Assembly: GCF_029407905.1 (NCBI RefSeq)
Contig: NC_073641.1
Span: forward strand, 19,017,001-19,081,000
Source: Bubalus kerabau
Lineage: Eukaryota; Chordata; Mammalia; Artiodactyla; Bovidae
Direction: 5' to 3'
DNA: 64,000 bases
Position numbers and translations under genes: made by a program. The notes under the pieces were generated by a model. It worked only from the letters and a program-made list of their open reading frames with translations, did not search any database and was not told the origin of the DNA. Of the stretch, positions 22,019-32,455 are shown piece by piece; position 1 is the stretch's first letter, and each line of letters opens with the position of its first letter.

Positions 22019-22787
22019 GCATGATCAGGCTTGAAAGCCAAATGATTTACACCTACTAGGCCTCTCTGTATATAAACACAGACCAGTGCTTCTTAACCTT
22101 TCCTGGTAAGTATTCCTCAGAGTATGACATTGAATTGATGTCTCTAGAAGTCTGGGACCATATTCTAACCATGTATCAGAAATAGGAAAATTCCTTACTT
22201 TTTTATGTTAGAAATTCATGTGAATTTTAAAATTCTATATCTATGTCTGTTTTAACATTAAAACAAACTTTTAAAAACATAAACTGTGGGAAAACATGAA
22301 ACTGTTTTCTGCCTAACTCAGTGGTTAATAAGTGAGATCTTTTCCAACAAGTCTGTCCACCGTGGAGATGAGTGATGGAGATTATCACAATACATCAGTT
22401 TTGGTGTCCAGGAAATCTCTCTTCTCAATATTTCAGACCCAAATTCATATATTATCAGGACATAAATATCTGCAGGCTTTTTAGAGTTTTATAAGCTATG
22501 TTGACATTCCAAGTGGAGGTTCAGGGCATTTTCATGCAACAGTTGATGACATCTTACTAATTAACATTTCATTGAGAGCTGCTGTGATGTGGTTAGCTGA
22601 AATTATCTGACCCATTTTTTCCACTTCATTGACCCCAATGAGAAGATCAAGAGGCAGGTGCTTTGGGGTGAGGCATTCTTAGTAAACAAAATCTACTGTT
22701 AGACTGTGTAACAGTCTTAATATTATTTCACTACTCCTACCGCTTGTCACAGATTTGATGTTAATTGTACATCTGTCCATGTATTCA
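22019..22787. other. Non-coding, nothing firm recognised
   Basis: AT-rich, apparently unique. The motif 'ccagtgcttcttaaccttt' near 22083 recalls a hAT terminal repeat but is too short to call. Confidence 0.45.
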
Positions 22788-22995
22788 GGCTTCCATAGTG
22801 GCTCAGATGGTAAAGAATTTGCCTGCAACGCAGAAGACATGGATTCGATCCCTAAGTCAGGAAGATTCCCTGGGGAGGGGAATGGCTCCCCCCTTTAGTT
22901 TTCTTACCTGGAGAATCCCATGGAGAGAGGAGCTTGGCAGGCTACAGTCCATGGGGTCACAAAGAGTCAGACACGACTGAGCCACTAACATTTTC
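22788..22995 (+). mobile_element. Bov-tA SINE
   Basis: Near full length, from 'ggcttccatagtggctcaga' with the B box 'ggattcgatccctaag' to 'gactgagccactaacatttt'. Confidence 0.92.
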
Positions 22996-23124
22996 ACAAA
23001 GGGCACAATAACTGTACTGTGCCTGAATCAGCCTCAAACCATTCTCTTCAACCCCCGGTCTGTGGAGAATTTTTCTCCTGCGTAATTGTTCCCTGGTGCC
23101 AAAAAGGTTGGGGACCACTGCCAC
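22996..23124 (+). mobile_element. hAT-type DNA transposon end
   Basis: The sequence 'ggtgccaaaaaggttgggga' with 'ccactg' is the terminal part of a common mammalian hAT repeat. The preceding 'aaccattctcttcaaccccc' fits the same consensus. Only one end is present, joined to the SINE on the left. Confidence 0.6.
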
Positions 23125-24944
23125 AGTATAACAGTTTCCCTGGACTAAGTGTGAAAATACAGGGCACCTCTCTTTTCTGAATTAGAAGTCCCGTATTGGC
23201 AAGGAGATTTTAAAACTGCTAACGGGGATGAAAATCTCACAGGAGAGGAATGACCCAGAGGAAGGCTTCTGCCTTCCTTCTGCCAAAGAGAACTGGTCTG
23301 AGAACTGCTCTCAAGCATCCTGTATGGATGCAGCTCAGTGATGGGCTTCACACTGCAAGGCTAGGATCTTGGATGTCCAGATCTGGAGACGGGTGAGATG
23401 GCATCAAGGTTTTCCTTTAATAACAAGAGCCCTTCACACCCTGTTGATTCAAATCAAAGGGATCCACATCCGTTTTCACATCTCACTGATTATTTTGTAT
23501 ATGGTGCTACATGTTCACTTAGGCTCAGAATTGCATCCATATATTTCCAGCTTTCTATGATCTCTTTTGCTTCATTTGCTCTTCTGAAATATTTCCAATT
23601 ATTTGGGTGCCCAATTGTTCGTGATGTGGTCTCTTAGTTTGCGCTGAGAAGGCATTTTTAGAAAAAAAAAAAAAAAAAGATTTGTCATGATGATGATGAT
23701 GTTATATGCTGATTTCAAAAAGACCTGACCATTTATGCTCATTGAGATATTAAATGATTTCCCTACTTCCAAACTTTGAAAGAATCTTTCTTTCAAATCT
23801 TTTAGTAATTTTTCTTTTGTGGTTGATGAGGTCTTCTTAGCTGATGAATTGCAACAGAAGAGTCTTTGTAACCGATCAGCCTGTATTCGGAGAGCTTGAA
23901 TGAAGCAATTAGGCCCAACTAAACATTTAGTTCACAGACCAAGGTGTGGCAAATATTTTTTGGAGATAGCGGTGTCAATCAGAAATGAGGATGCCATTCT
24001 GGGATGAGGGTCTGAGAGTCTGAGAGGTCTTTTTCAGCCTCTACTTACAGTCTTCTGACATAGTAGACAGAGCTGCCTGAAAATACCTCATAGTCTCTCA
24101 TTGTCTTAGAGGAAACTGTAGTCAGATTCGTCCTAGCTGTTATGTAGGATGTTGATATTTCATTATTTGCCAGGTCAGTTGATGCTGGACATAAGAGGAA
24201 GATCCTCATGATAACACTGGCTTAAGGTGTCTGCAAAGCTTAGACTCAGCAGGGCCATTGGTTAGGGTCACTGCTAGTAAGGAGTGCCTTTGTGCAAAGT
24301 GCAAAAAAGCTACTCCTTTGGCCAAATGAATGACCAAAAAACACCCCTGCTTTAGGGTGGATGCAGCCCATCCCAGATAGTGGTTTAAATTTGAGCCCCC
24401 TCAGACTCTGTCCCCCAGGTACCTTTGTGCAGTGTTCTAAGGTGCACTCTGGGGGTCCCTGTTGATATTCCTGACAAGAGTGTTATAGGAGTCCCAAGAC
24501 ACCACAAACAGAGAGGATGCCAGCAGTCAGATAGGTTGAAAGGAGTGGAGGAGTGAGAAATAACAGATTCCTCCTGGTAATAGTACTAGGGGATGAGATG
24601 ATGGGAGGAGGTTGAAATTGGGAGGGTATTGTCAACCATGGGAATAGCAAAGGGTTTTTTCCCTTCTTTTATAAACTTGCTTGGAATGTCAGTTTTGGAA
24701 CCTGATAGGAGCCATCCCTTCCTTGGTACCTATGTTGCTGGTGCCTATCTTCTCCATCTTTGTCTTCTTAACATCCCTTACCAGGCCTAAAGGGTCACGA
24801 CTATCGAACACAATCACATTCTTTTTATATTAGACACTATTTATGCTTAAAATAATAGATTCCTGCAAATAAAGGTCAAAGTGATATTTGAGAAATTTCT
24901 TTCTTCCTGTTCTCTTACCTGTAGTACTCTTGATTTTCTTCTAA
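23125..24944. other. Unique non-coding stretch
   Basis: 1.8 kb without a recognised repeat except a poly(A) run at about 23660-23678 and a short (tga)n. No exon or domain is recognised in the small open frames. Confidence 0.5.
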
Positions 24945-25173
24945 ATTCTCCTTATCCTTCATGCCCAGCTCAGGTCTTATCCTCTGCTAAACTGTCTGCT
25001 GATCATTCCAGGTGTATGTAGACTTCTCTGAACTTTCATTACTCTACGATCTGTACCATATACTTATTACCCTCAAGTTGTCTTATGTGTTGAGATACTT
25101 TTCTTCCACAACGTTATCAGTTTGTTGAGGGCAAGGGCCACACACATTGTAGTTACATCTCCAGTGTGTCTTG
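24945..25173 (-). mobile_element. L2 LINE 3' end
   Basis: Antisense L2 landmarks appear in order: 'cagctcaggtcttatcct', 'tctctgaactttcattactc', 'gttgagggcaagggcca', 'catctccagtgtgtcttgc'. A Bov-tA inserted at its right end. Confidence 0.7.
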
Positions 25174-25183
25174 CAAAAAGGAA

Positions 25184-25406
25184 AGTGAAAAAAAAGAAAG
25201 TGAAGTAGCTCAGTCTTGTCCGACTCTTTGCAACCCCGTGGACTGTAGCCTACCAGCCTCTTCCCTCCATGGGATTCTCCAGGCAAGAGTACCGGAGTGG
25301 GTTGCCGTTGCCTTCTCCAGGGGATCTTCCCAACCCAGGTATCGAACCCGGGTCTCCTGCATTGCAGGTGGATGCTTTAAACTCTGAGCCACCAGGGAAG
25401 CCCCTC
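25184..25406 (-). mobile_element. Bov-tA SINE with TSDs
   Basis: Full length on the minus strand, ending in the head 'gagccaccagggaagcccc'. The exact 10-bp TSD is caaaaaggaa (25174-25183 and 25407-25416). Confidence 0.93.
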
Positions 25407-25424
25407 CAAAAAGGAAGTGCTCAC

Positions 25425-25515
25425 TAAAGCTTTAAATTCCTAAACTTTAACTCCTAACTTTAAATGCCTATGCTTTAAAACTCTAAACTTTAAAACTACT
25501 AAACTTTAAACTCAA
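25425..25515. repeat. Degenerate ctaaactttaa tandem array
   Basis: About six imperfect units of ctaaactttaa(a) with one- to six-base spacers follow the SINE. No known repeat family matches by eye. Confidence 0.8.
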
Positions 25516-26049
25516 ACTGGTTTGAGAAGGGCTGGGATTGAAAACCTCAATATATGACTTTCCATTACCTGTGATAAATTGAGAAAGTGATATATTATGG
25601 AAAACTAAACCAACACACAATGCTAAAAAGTCTTGCAGTCAATTGTTTCCACTCGTGAAGACCTCACTAAGGGCTTCTGATCTGCAGCTAACTAGATATG
25701 TTGGTGTATCATAGCATTCTTCTTTGCCGGAAGTCTAACTGGAATGTTAATGAAGAGCGAAAGGATGGAAAGGAGATGGCAGGAAGGTGAAGGAGGGGAC
25801 ACTAGAGGCCTGGAAAATCATCAGGGGGGAAGTTACCAAGTGGCAAAATGGACAAGCAAATTCTGACGCGCAAATTTCAGAATTTGCATAGGAAAACTGG
25901 TGGTCTTGCAGAGCTTTAGGGAATAAATCATTTTGGGCAGTTAGGCTTTCTACATGGTTGGGGACTAGATATTTTTTAGTATGAAAACTTGTTTATTTTA
26001 ATCATTTGGGGTAGAAATATTTTTGAAAATGTGTTACAGATTTTAGTAG
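25516..26049. other. Non-coding, nothing recognised
   Basis: Apparently unique sequence. Confidence 0.5.
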
Positions 26050-26078
26050 ACATTTAAGGGTGACTATTTAACTTACTA

Positions 26079-26353
26079 TGGAGAAGGCAATGGCACCCCA
26101 CTCCAGTACTCTTGCCTGGAAACTCCCATGGACGGAGAAGCCTGGTGGGCTGCAGTCCGTGGGGTCGCAGGGAGTCGGATACGACTGAGCGACTTCGCTT
26201 TCCCTTTTCACTTTCATGCATTGGAGAAGGAAATGGCAACCCACTCCAGTGTTCTTGCCTGGAGAATCCCAGGGGCGGGGGAGCCTGGTGGGCTGCCGTC
26301 TATGGGGTCGCACAGAGTCGGACACGACTGAAGCGACTTAACAGCAGCAGCAG
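26079..26353 (+). mobile_element. BovA2 SINE with TSDs
   Basis: Full dimer ending gcagcagcagcag, with the exact 14-bp TSD tatttaacttacta (26065-26078 and 26354-26367). Confidence 0.96.
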
Positions 26354-26680
26354 TATTTAACTTACTAGCAATAGCAAATTACTCCAAAATGTCAAGGCTT
26401 TAAACAACAAGCATTTATTATCTCACAGTTCCTGCGAGTCAGGAATCAAGTATGGCTTAGCTAGGTGTCTGTAGTTCGAGGTGCCTTGTGACGTCGTAGC
26501 CCAGCTGTCATCAGGTCTCATCTGGAGGTCTGACTACGACGGGAATGGAGATCCAGTGTCAAGCTCCATCATGTGGTGTTTGGCAGATCTTGGTCCCTTG
26601 TCACATGGGCTTTTGCACAGAGCTGGCTCATGACAAAGTTTAGGGCAGACCCACAGCAAGTGATTTAAGAGATCACACGT

Positions 26681-26827
26681 GGGACTTCCTGGCAGTTCAA
26701 TGGTGAAGACTCTGCACTTCTTGTGCTTCCACTGCAGGGGGCATGGGTTTGTTCCCTGGTTGGGAAGCTAAGATCTCACATGCTGTGAGGCATGGCCAAA
26801 AATAAAATAAAGTAAAATAAAATAATA
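26681..26827 (+). mobile_element. CHR-type SINE
   Basis: 'gggacttcctggcagttcaa', 'ccactgcagggggcatgggt' and the tail 'catggccaaaaataaaataa' match the tRNA-derived CHR SINE of cetartiodactyls. It is older and shorter than Bov-tA. Confidence 0.85.
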
Positions 26828-27081
26828 CAGAAACTGATAGCACCATTAAAGAAAGATATCTCACGTACCTAAAATGAAAGCCAAAATCTTTTTATAATTT
26901 GCTTTTGGAAGTGATAGCTCACCACCTTTTTCTATTTTATCCTTTAGAAGTGAGTCTGTAAGTCCAGCCCACACCCCAGAGTAGGGGATCACACAAGGTG
27001 TGAATACTTGCAGCCTGCCGACCACAGACCTTTGATAGTCATGTTAATGTTGCTTGCCTATCGGCAGGTTGACTGGAACAA

Positions 27082-27271
27082 GTGAAAGTCACTCATTTGT
27101 GACTGACTCTTTGTGACCCCATGGACTATAGAGTCTATGGAATTCTCCAGGCCAGAATATTGGAGTGGGTAGCCATTCCCTTCTCCAGGGGATCTTCCCA
27201 ACTCAGGGATCAAACCCAGGTCTCTCTCATTGCAGCCAGATTCTTTACCAGCTGAGCCACAAGGGAAGCCA
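27082..27271 (-). mobile_element. Bov-tA SINE
   Basis: Full-length minus-strand copy ending 'ccagctgagccacaagggaa'. It has the variant body 'aggccagaatattggagtgg'. Confidence 0.93.
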
Positions 27272-27416
27272 TGATTGAAACAGGGGTGGAGAATATCATC
27301 TCTTCTGGGAATTCGAAGGAGATGCAGGGAGAATTAGCCAGTCTCTGCATGTGTTTCATTCTGAAATAGAAAACTTCTGGAGATGTGGGGTATCTATCTT
27401 GCCTGAGAGAGAGGCA

Positions 27417-27608
27417 TGAAAGTGAAAGTGGCTCAGTCTTGTCCGACTCTTTGTGACTCCGTGGACTATACAGTCCATGGCATTCTCCAGGCCAGAATAC
27501 TGGAGTGGGTAGCCTTTCCCTTTTCCAGGGGATCTTCCCAACCCCAGGATCGAACCCAGGTCTCCCGCATTGCAGGTGGATTCCTTACCAGCTGAGCCAG
27601 AGGGAATT
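27417..27608 (-). mobile_element. Bov-tA SINE with TSDs
   Basis: Minus-strand copy with head 'ccagctgagccagagggaa'. The exact 10-bp TSD is gagagaggca (27407-27416 and 27609-27618). Confidence 0.93.
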
Positions 27609-27753
27609 GAGAGAGGCACAGTGTGATCTATTCACACTATGAAGTAGACACGCGTAAAGAAGCAGAGACGAGACATGAGCAGGGAGCGTTCTTTGGATTC
27701 CCATCTGCTCTTCTGACTTGTGTTTCATGAAACATCTCCATAGCCCTTCCCTT

Positions 27754-27895
27754 TAAAAAAATTCTTTATTTAAAAAATATTCATTTACTTGGCTGCACTG
27801 GGTCTTAGTTGCAGCATATGGGATCTAGTTCCCCAACCAGGCCCCCCTGCATTGGGAGTGTGGACTCTTAGCCACTGGATCATCAGGGAAGTCCC
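27754..27895 (-). mobile_element. CHR-type SINE
   Basis: The minus strand reads 'agggacttccctgatgatcc', 'ggttggggaactagatccca', then an A-rich tail at the left end. Confidence 0.8.
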
Positions 27896-28360
27896 TGTAG
27901 TCCTTTAATAGAATTTCCCCTGATTCCTCCATGACCTTCTCAGCTAAGTCATGTCGGTTCAGATACTTGATCAGAGAGAAACCTTCTTTGCATCTTACAT
28001 ATAACATGATAAACATCTTACATATAACATAAGAATTTAAAAAAATCTTTATGGACATTAATTTCACTGCTATTTAGCGAATTCCTACTCCATGCAAAGC
28101 AGTATCCTAGACAATGGGAATACTGTGGTGAACAAGATGGAAGAGATCCCTTCTCTCATGTATCTTATTGTCTAGTCCAATCATTTTTAATGCTGATGGA
28201 TTAGAAGGTTAAGATTTACTGAGATATGTGATGCTGTTTATATACCTCTACATCAAATAATCCCATTCTTTTGAGCTGCTTTTTAGATTTGGTTTCCATA
28301 TTTTACGTTTTCCTTCTTGGCTTCTACAGTTTTTGAGGGAAGAAGGGTGTTATTTTATCG
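27896..28360. other. Non-coding with a short tandem duplication
   Basis: A 23-bp unit starting catcttacatataacat repeats at 27991-28013 and 28014-28036. The block 28085-28185 ('gacaatgggaatactgtggt..aacaagatggaa') resembles an L2 fragment. No gene is seen. Confidence 0.5.
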
Positions 28361-28585
28361 TGGACCTAGGTGGCTCTAGGGGTAAAGAATCTGTCTGCCA
28401 ATGCAGGAGACATAAGAGACATGGGTTTGATCCCTGGGTGGGGACGATCCCCTGGAGGAGGAAATGGCAACCCACTCCAGTATTCTTGCCTGTAGAATCT
28501 CATGGACAGAGGAGCCTGGTGGGCTACATCCATGGGGTCACAAAGAGTTGGAAATGACTGAAGCGACTTAACACACACACACAGA
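28361..28585 (+). mobile_element. Bov-tA SINE with (AC)n tail
   Basis: The head 'ctaggggtaaagaatctgtc' is followed by the standard body and a tail ending in cacacacacacac. Confidence 0.92.
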
Positions 28586-29327
28586 TATTAGGCGTCCAAA
28601 ATTGTTAGCCTTGTGTGTAAGATAAGAGTAAATTGTTTATAGAGTTGTTTGCATACTTTCATTTATCTGTTTCGATGCTCAGTAGCCTTTCTTGCGTACT
28701 TTCTTTTTTCCACCCATGCTCTAGATGAGTGAGATTTCTGGAGACAAAAGGAGTCACAGTGAGGTTATGTACTTATTTCAGTGATTTGTCAAAACTCAAA
28801 AAACTTTTAAGGTATATAATCACTGAGAAGTTTCAACTTGATCGTGTCACACCTAATGAGCAGGAATTGAATTCCTATTCAGCAAATATTCACTCTTTTC
28901 CCTCTCCCCCTGGGGAGAAGTATTTGTCCGTACTTCACAGATTTTGGGTTTGGCAAAGCAGTTTGCTTTGATCAATGAAATTGGAATGGATATAATACAA
29001 GCAGAGGCTTTAAACGTACGTATGAGGTCTGGCTTGGTCTCTTGCATTTTTGTGATTGTGCAGAGAAGAGCATGCCTTAGATAGCCACCATCTCTTCAGC
29101 CTGGATCCCAGAATGAAACTGTAGAGCAGACACAAACCCAGCCTGAACCCTGGAGCCAAGCCCTTAACTCTCAGCCTGAAGCAGAGCTACTCCAGCTACT
29201 CTGCGACCCTCGACTGAGAAAGGCACATGCTTGCCGCCATAAACTGTTGTTTGGAATGGTCTGTACATAACATTATTGCAGTAATGTCTGTCTACCACAG
29301 TCAGAGGGGCAAAATAATAGAGCATTT
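28586..29327. other. Non-coding, nothing recognised
   Basis: Apparently unique. No exon or RNA gene recognised. Confidence 0.5.
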
Positions 29328-29798
29328 TAATAGACGGAATAAGGCCCCCCAAAATGCCCATGTCCTAATCCCTCGAACCTGTGAATGTTATTATCTTAGA
29401 TGGCAAAAGGGACTTTGCACATGTGATTAAGTTAAGAATTCTGAGATGGGGAGATGATACTGGATTATTCCAATGAGTCCAGTGTAATCTCCAGGGGTCC
29501 TTAGAAGAGGGAGGGAGGAGAGTGAGAGTGAGAGGGGGATGTGATGACAGAAGTGGAGGTCAGAGTGACCAGGCCACGAGGCAGGGAGTGGGGACAGGCT
29601 CTGCAAGCTGCACAAGGACACCTTTTAGAAGGAAACATCATTGACGACACCTTGATTTTAGTTCTTTAAGATCTGTTTTGGAAAAAAAAAAGATCTGTCT
29701 CGGAGTTTTGACTCTAGAATGGCAAGATAATAAATTTATATTGGTTTAAACCCCTAAACCGTCATAATCTGTTAAAGCATCAACAAGAAACTAATACA
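29328..29798 (+). mobile_element. MLT1-type (MaLR) LTR
   Basis: Sense landmarks are 'ccccccaaaatgcccatgtc', 'ggcaaaagggactttgcaca', 'gggagatgatactgg', 'aagataataaatttatattg' (poly(A) signal region) and 'agaaactaatac'. It is close to full length as a solo LTR. An A-rich duplication ('agatctgt' twice) lies near 29670-29698. Confidence 0.82.
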
Positions 29799-30237
29799 AA
29801 TATATTAAGATTAAATAGATAATTAATATTTCTCTCCCTGTTAAAGGAAAATGCTTATATTTAGAGTAATATACTATAGCATCATCCTACGAATGTGTTC
29901 AGAAAGTATCCTTTCCAAAGTCAATTGCAGTATATTTCCATTTTTATTTAATGATTGAGGAATAAAGATGGTGGCATTCATTATTTTCTAAGTAGATTGT
30001 GACTCACTCAGAGGAGAATAAATATATTAATACACAATAAATACTTTAAAATTTGTATTAACTGCATATACATGAGGGTAGGGTAAAGTTTGTCAAAATT
30101 AATAAATATTAAAGATATAAAATATTTTGTCAGAAATGCAGATTTATTACTTTCAAGTAATACACATAACTAAAATTATATTAATGAAGAGCTAGTAGAG
30201 GTTCCTAATCTTTGATGCTTTAAAAATATACCTGCCT
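29799..30237. other. AT-rich non-coding DNA
   Basis: Nothing recognised. Strongly AT-rich. Confidence 0.5.
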
Positions 30238-30250
30238 ATACCCTACCCAT

Positions 30251-30474
30251 GGGCTTCCCTGGTGGTACTAGTGGTAAAGAACCTGACTGCCAATGCAGGA
30301 GACATAAGAGATCTCTGAGTTCAATCCCTGGGTTGGAAGACCCCCTGGAGAAGGGCACAGCAACCCACTCCAGTATTCTTGCCTGGAGAATCCCATGGAC
30401 AGAGGAGCCTGGCAGGCTACAGTCCATGGGATCACAAAGAATTGGACATGACTGAAGCGACTTAGCATGCACAC
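30251..30474 (+). mobile_element. Bov-tA SINE with TSDs
   Basis: From 'ggcttccctggtggtactag' to 'gcgacttagcatgcacac'. TSD ata(c)(c/t)ctacccat is at 30238-30250 and 30475-30487, with one mismatch. Confidence 0.94.
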
Positions 30475-30922
30475 ATACTCTACCCATAGAGATTTTGGTA
30501 CAGAAAAAGCAAAAGAGGTTAGGGTTTGGGGAATCTGTGGTTTTTTTCTCTTCTATAAACAATTTATTATTTATAACTTGCAGATATATGTGAAAGTACA
30601 AAGTAGTTCCTCACTTTTTGGGAGGTTATATACTCTCACCTAGACTTAATAATCACTACTATTTTGCTTTATATGTTTTAAAAACTTTTTGTCATGAAAT
30701 TTCAAGCTTAAAAGTAGAGACTATCATAGAGTGAACCCCTATGTGCCATTGACGAGTTTCAATAATCACCAATTCATGCCAAGCCTGCTTCACCAATGCC
30801 ACCAGCCAACTCTCTCCACCCAGCTCTGGCTCATTTAAAAGCAAATCTCAGATACATTTTTGTAAACAAGTATTTTAGCCTGCATTGTAAAATGATAGAG
30901 GAGTCTTTTAAAACATATAACT
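30475..30922 (-). mobile_element. Possible old L1M 3' UTR fragment
   Basis: 30645-30905 contains 'gtgaacccctatgtgccatt', 'caataatcaccaattcatgc' and 'aaaagcaaatctcagatac', resembling a decayed mammalian L1 3' region in antisense. The assignment is weak. 30488-30645 is unassigned. Confidence 0.4.
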
Positions 30923-30936
30923 CTGATGCGAGCATT

Positions 30937-31234
30937 CAATTCAGTTCAGTCAATCGTGTCCGATTCTTTGTGACCTCATGGACTGCAGCACACCAGGCCT
31001 CCCTGTCCATCACCATCTCCCAGAGCTTGTTCAAACTCATATCCATCGAATTGGTGATGCCATCCAGCCATCTCATCCTCTGTTGTCCCTTCTCCTCCTG
31101 CCCCCAATCTCTCCCAGCATCAGGGTCTTTTCCAGTGAGTCAGTTGTTTGCATCAGGTGGCCAAAGTATTGGAGCTTCAGCTTCAGGATCAGATCTTCCA
31201 ATGAATAATCAGGGCTGATTTCCTTTAGGATTAA
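30937..31234 (-). mobile_element. BovB LINE 3' fragment with TSDs
   Basis: The minus-strand BovB 3' end includes the ORF2 C-terminal segment. It is flanked by the 14-bp TSD ctgatg[c/a]gagcatt (30923-30936 and 31235-31248), with one mismatch. Confidence 0.93.
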
Positions 31235-31248
31235 CTGATGAGAGCATT

Positions 31249-31922
31249 ACTCCTAATAAAACTAACACTTTTAAAATATGTTCACAGAACCGGTTCAGAT
31301 TATGTATAATCTCTATTGTTAATAAACTCCATAGGGGAGTTCCTGCTCTTCCACGGCTGTGAAGCACTGCTTTGAACACTATTTTATAATGTGATCTTAT
31401 GAAAATACAAGGGAGGCTTTCAGAGGATTAAAGATGTTCAAACTCAGTTTGTTCTTTGAACTGTTTTATACAGGGACATGAAATGCTTGTTGATATTGAA
31501 TTTTTAAATTGATCAATTATTCGTTCTTATGGGAGGGTAGAGAGAAGGTGAGAGGCATGGTTTCTGAGCTACAGGAGATTACCATGTGAAGTAAAGAATG
31601 AAGAACTGAACAGAGAGTTTGAGACAAGAGGTGATCATACTTGCCTTGGGGGGACCAGGAGGCAGAACATACACAGTTGCCAGAGGTTGGCTCAGCTGTG
31701 GGCTCAGCTTGGCATCTTGGATGGGAAAGTTAAGCCAGTAAGATATAGACACCAGGTCAGCGCCAGGCAGTGGTTTAGGAACCAGGAGACATTCTAGTGG
31801 AGAGACTGGAAACATGGCAAAGGCTGGCCAGCAGAGTGGCTCCAGCATCATCCCGTAGCAGCAGTGGTCTGAGCTCGTGGCATTGTGTCAACATTCACAT
31901 TAAATGAAGATACACTGTGTAT
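31249..31922. other. Non-coding, nothing recognised
   Basis: Apparently unique sequence without exon evidence. Confidence 0.5.
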
Positions 31923-31923
31923 A

Positions 31924-32130
31924 GGGCTCCCCAGGTGCGTAGTGGTAAAGAATCTGCCTGCCAACGCACAAGAAGGAAGAGACATGGGTTGGATCCCTGA
32001 GTCGGGAAGATCCCCTGGAGAAGGAAATGGCAACCCGCTCCAGTATTCTTGCCTGGAAAATTCCCTGGATAGTGGAGCCCGGTAGGCTATAAGTCCATGC
32101 GGTCGCAAAGAGTCAGACACTACTTAGCAC
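31924..32130 (+). mobile_element. Bov-tA SINE
   Basis: The head 'gggctccccaggtgcgtagt' is followed by a standard body ending in 'cagacactacttagcacaca'. Confidence 0.92.
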
Positions 32131-32324
32131 ACACGCATGCACTCACCGTGTGTATCTGCATCTATGTACGTCAGACAGACATCTCCTGCCAAGGCAGGAA
32201 GTGAGATCCTTGAGCAGTCCCCTGAATGGAGAGGGCAATATGGGCTGAGGAAAGATTCTTTTGTCCTGACCCTTACCAGAAACAATTGTAGGCATACCTC
32301 CTGTTCACGAGGTATTTCTGACCC

Positions 32325-32455
32325 ATTAACTGGAATGATTCTCTTCTTCAGCGGTCATGCAGAAGGCAGCCACAGTGAAGAGAACCTGCTTTGTCTGTTC
32401 TCCTCCAGGCTCTACCCCTCATCGTGCCAGGCTGCCTGTCTCAGAGAATAAAAGA
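32325..32455 (+). repeat. Unclassified repeat, copy 1
   Basis: It shares word order with 34050-34190: ctgga.(t)gattct, aggcagcc, and a 22-bp exact match 32427-32448 starting ccaggctgcctgtctc. It ends near an aataaa hexamer, so it could be an LTR fragment. Family unknown. Confidence 0.45.

Larger units (their letters stand above)
26050..27031 (-). mobile_element. MLT1-type (MaLR) LTR, split by two SINEs
   Basis: Antisense MLT1 landmarks are 'caaattactccaaaatg', 'aacaagcatttattatctca', 'gagtcaggaatcaag', 'ggtctcatctggaggtctga', and after the CHR insertion 'tccagcccacaccccagag' and 'caaggtgtgaatact'. The collinear blocks show a single LTR interrupted by BovA2 (26079-26353) and CHR (26681-26827). 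Confidence 0.75.

Noticed and set aside
22788..22995. tRNA-like heads with B-box sequence in Bov-tA copies, as possible tRNA genes
   Set aside because: They are parts of SINEs with attached bodies and tails. No cloverleaf of a functional tRNA is kept.
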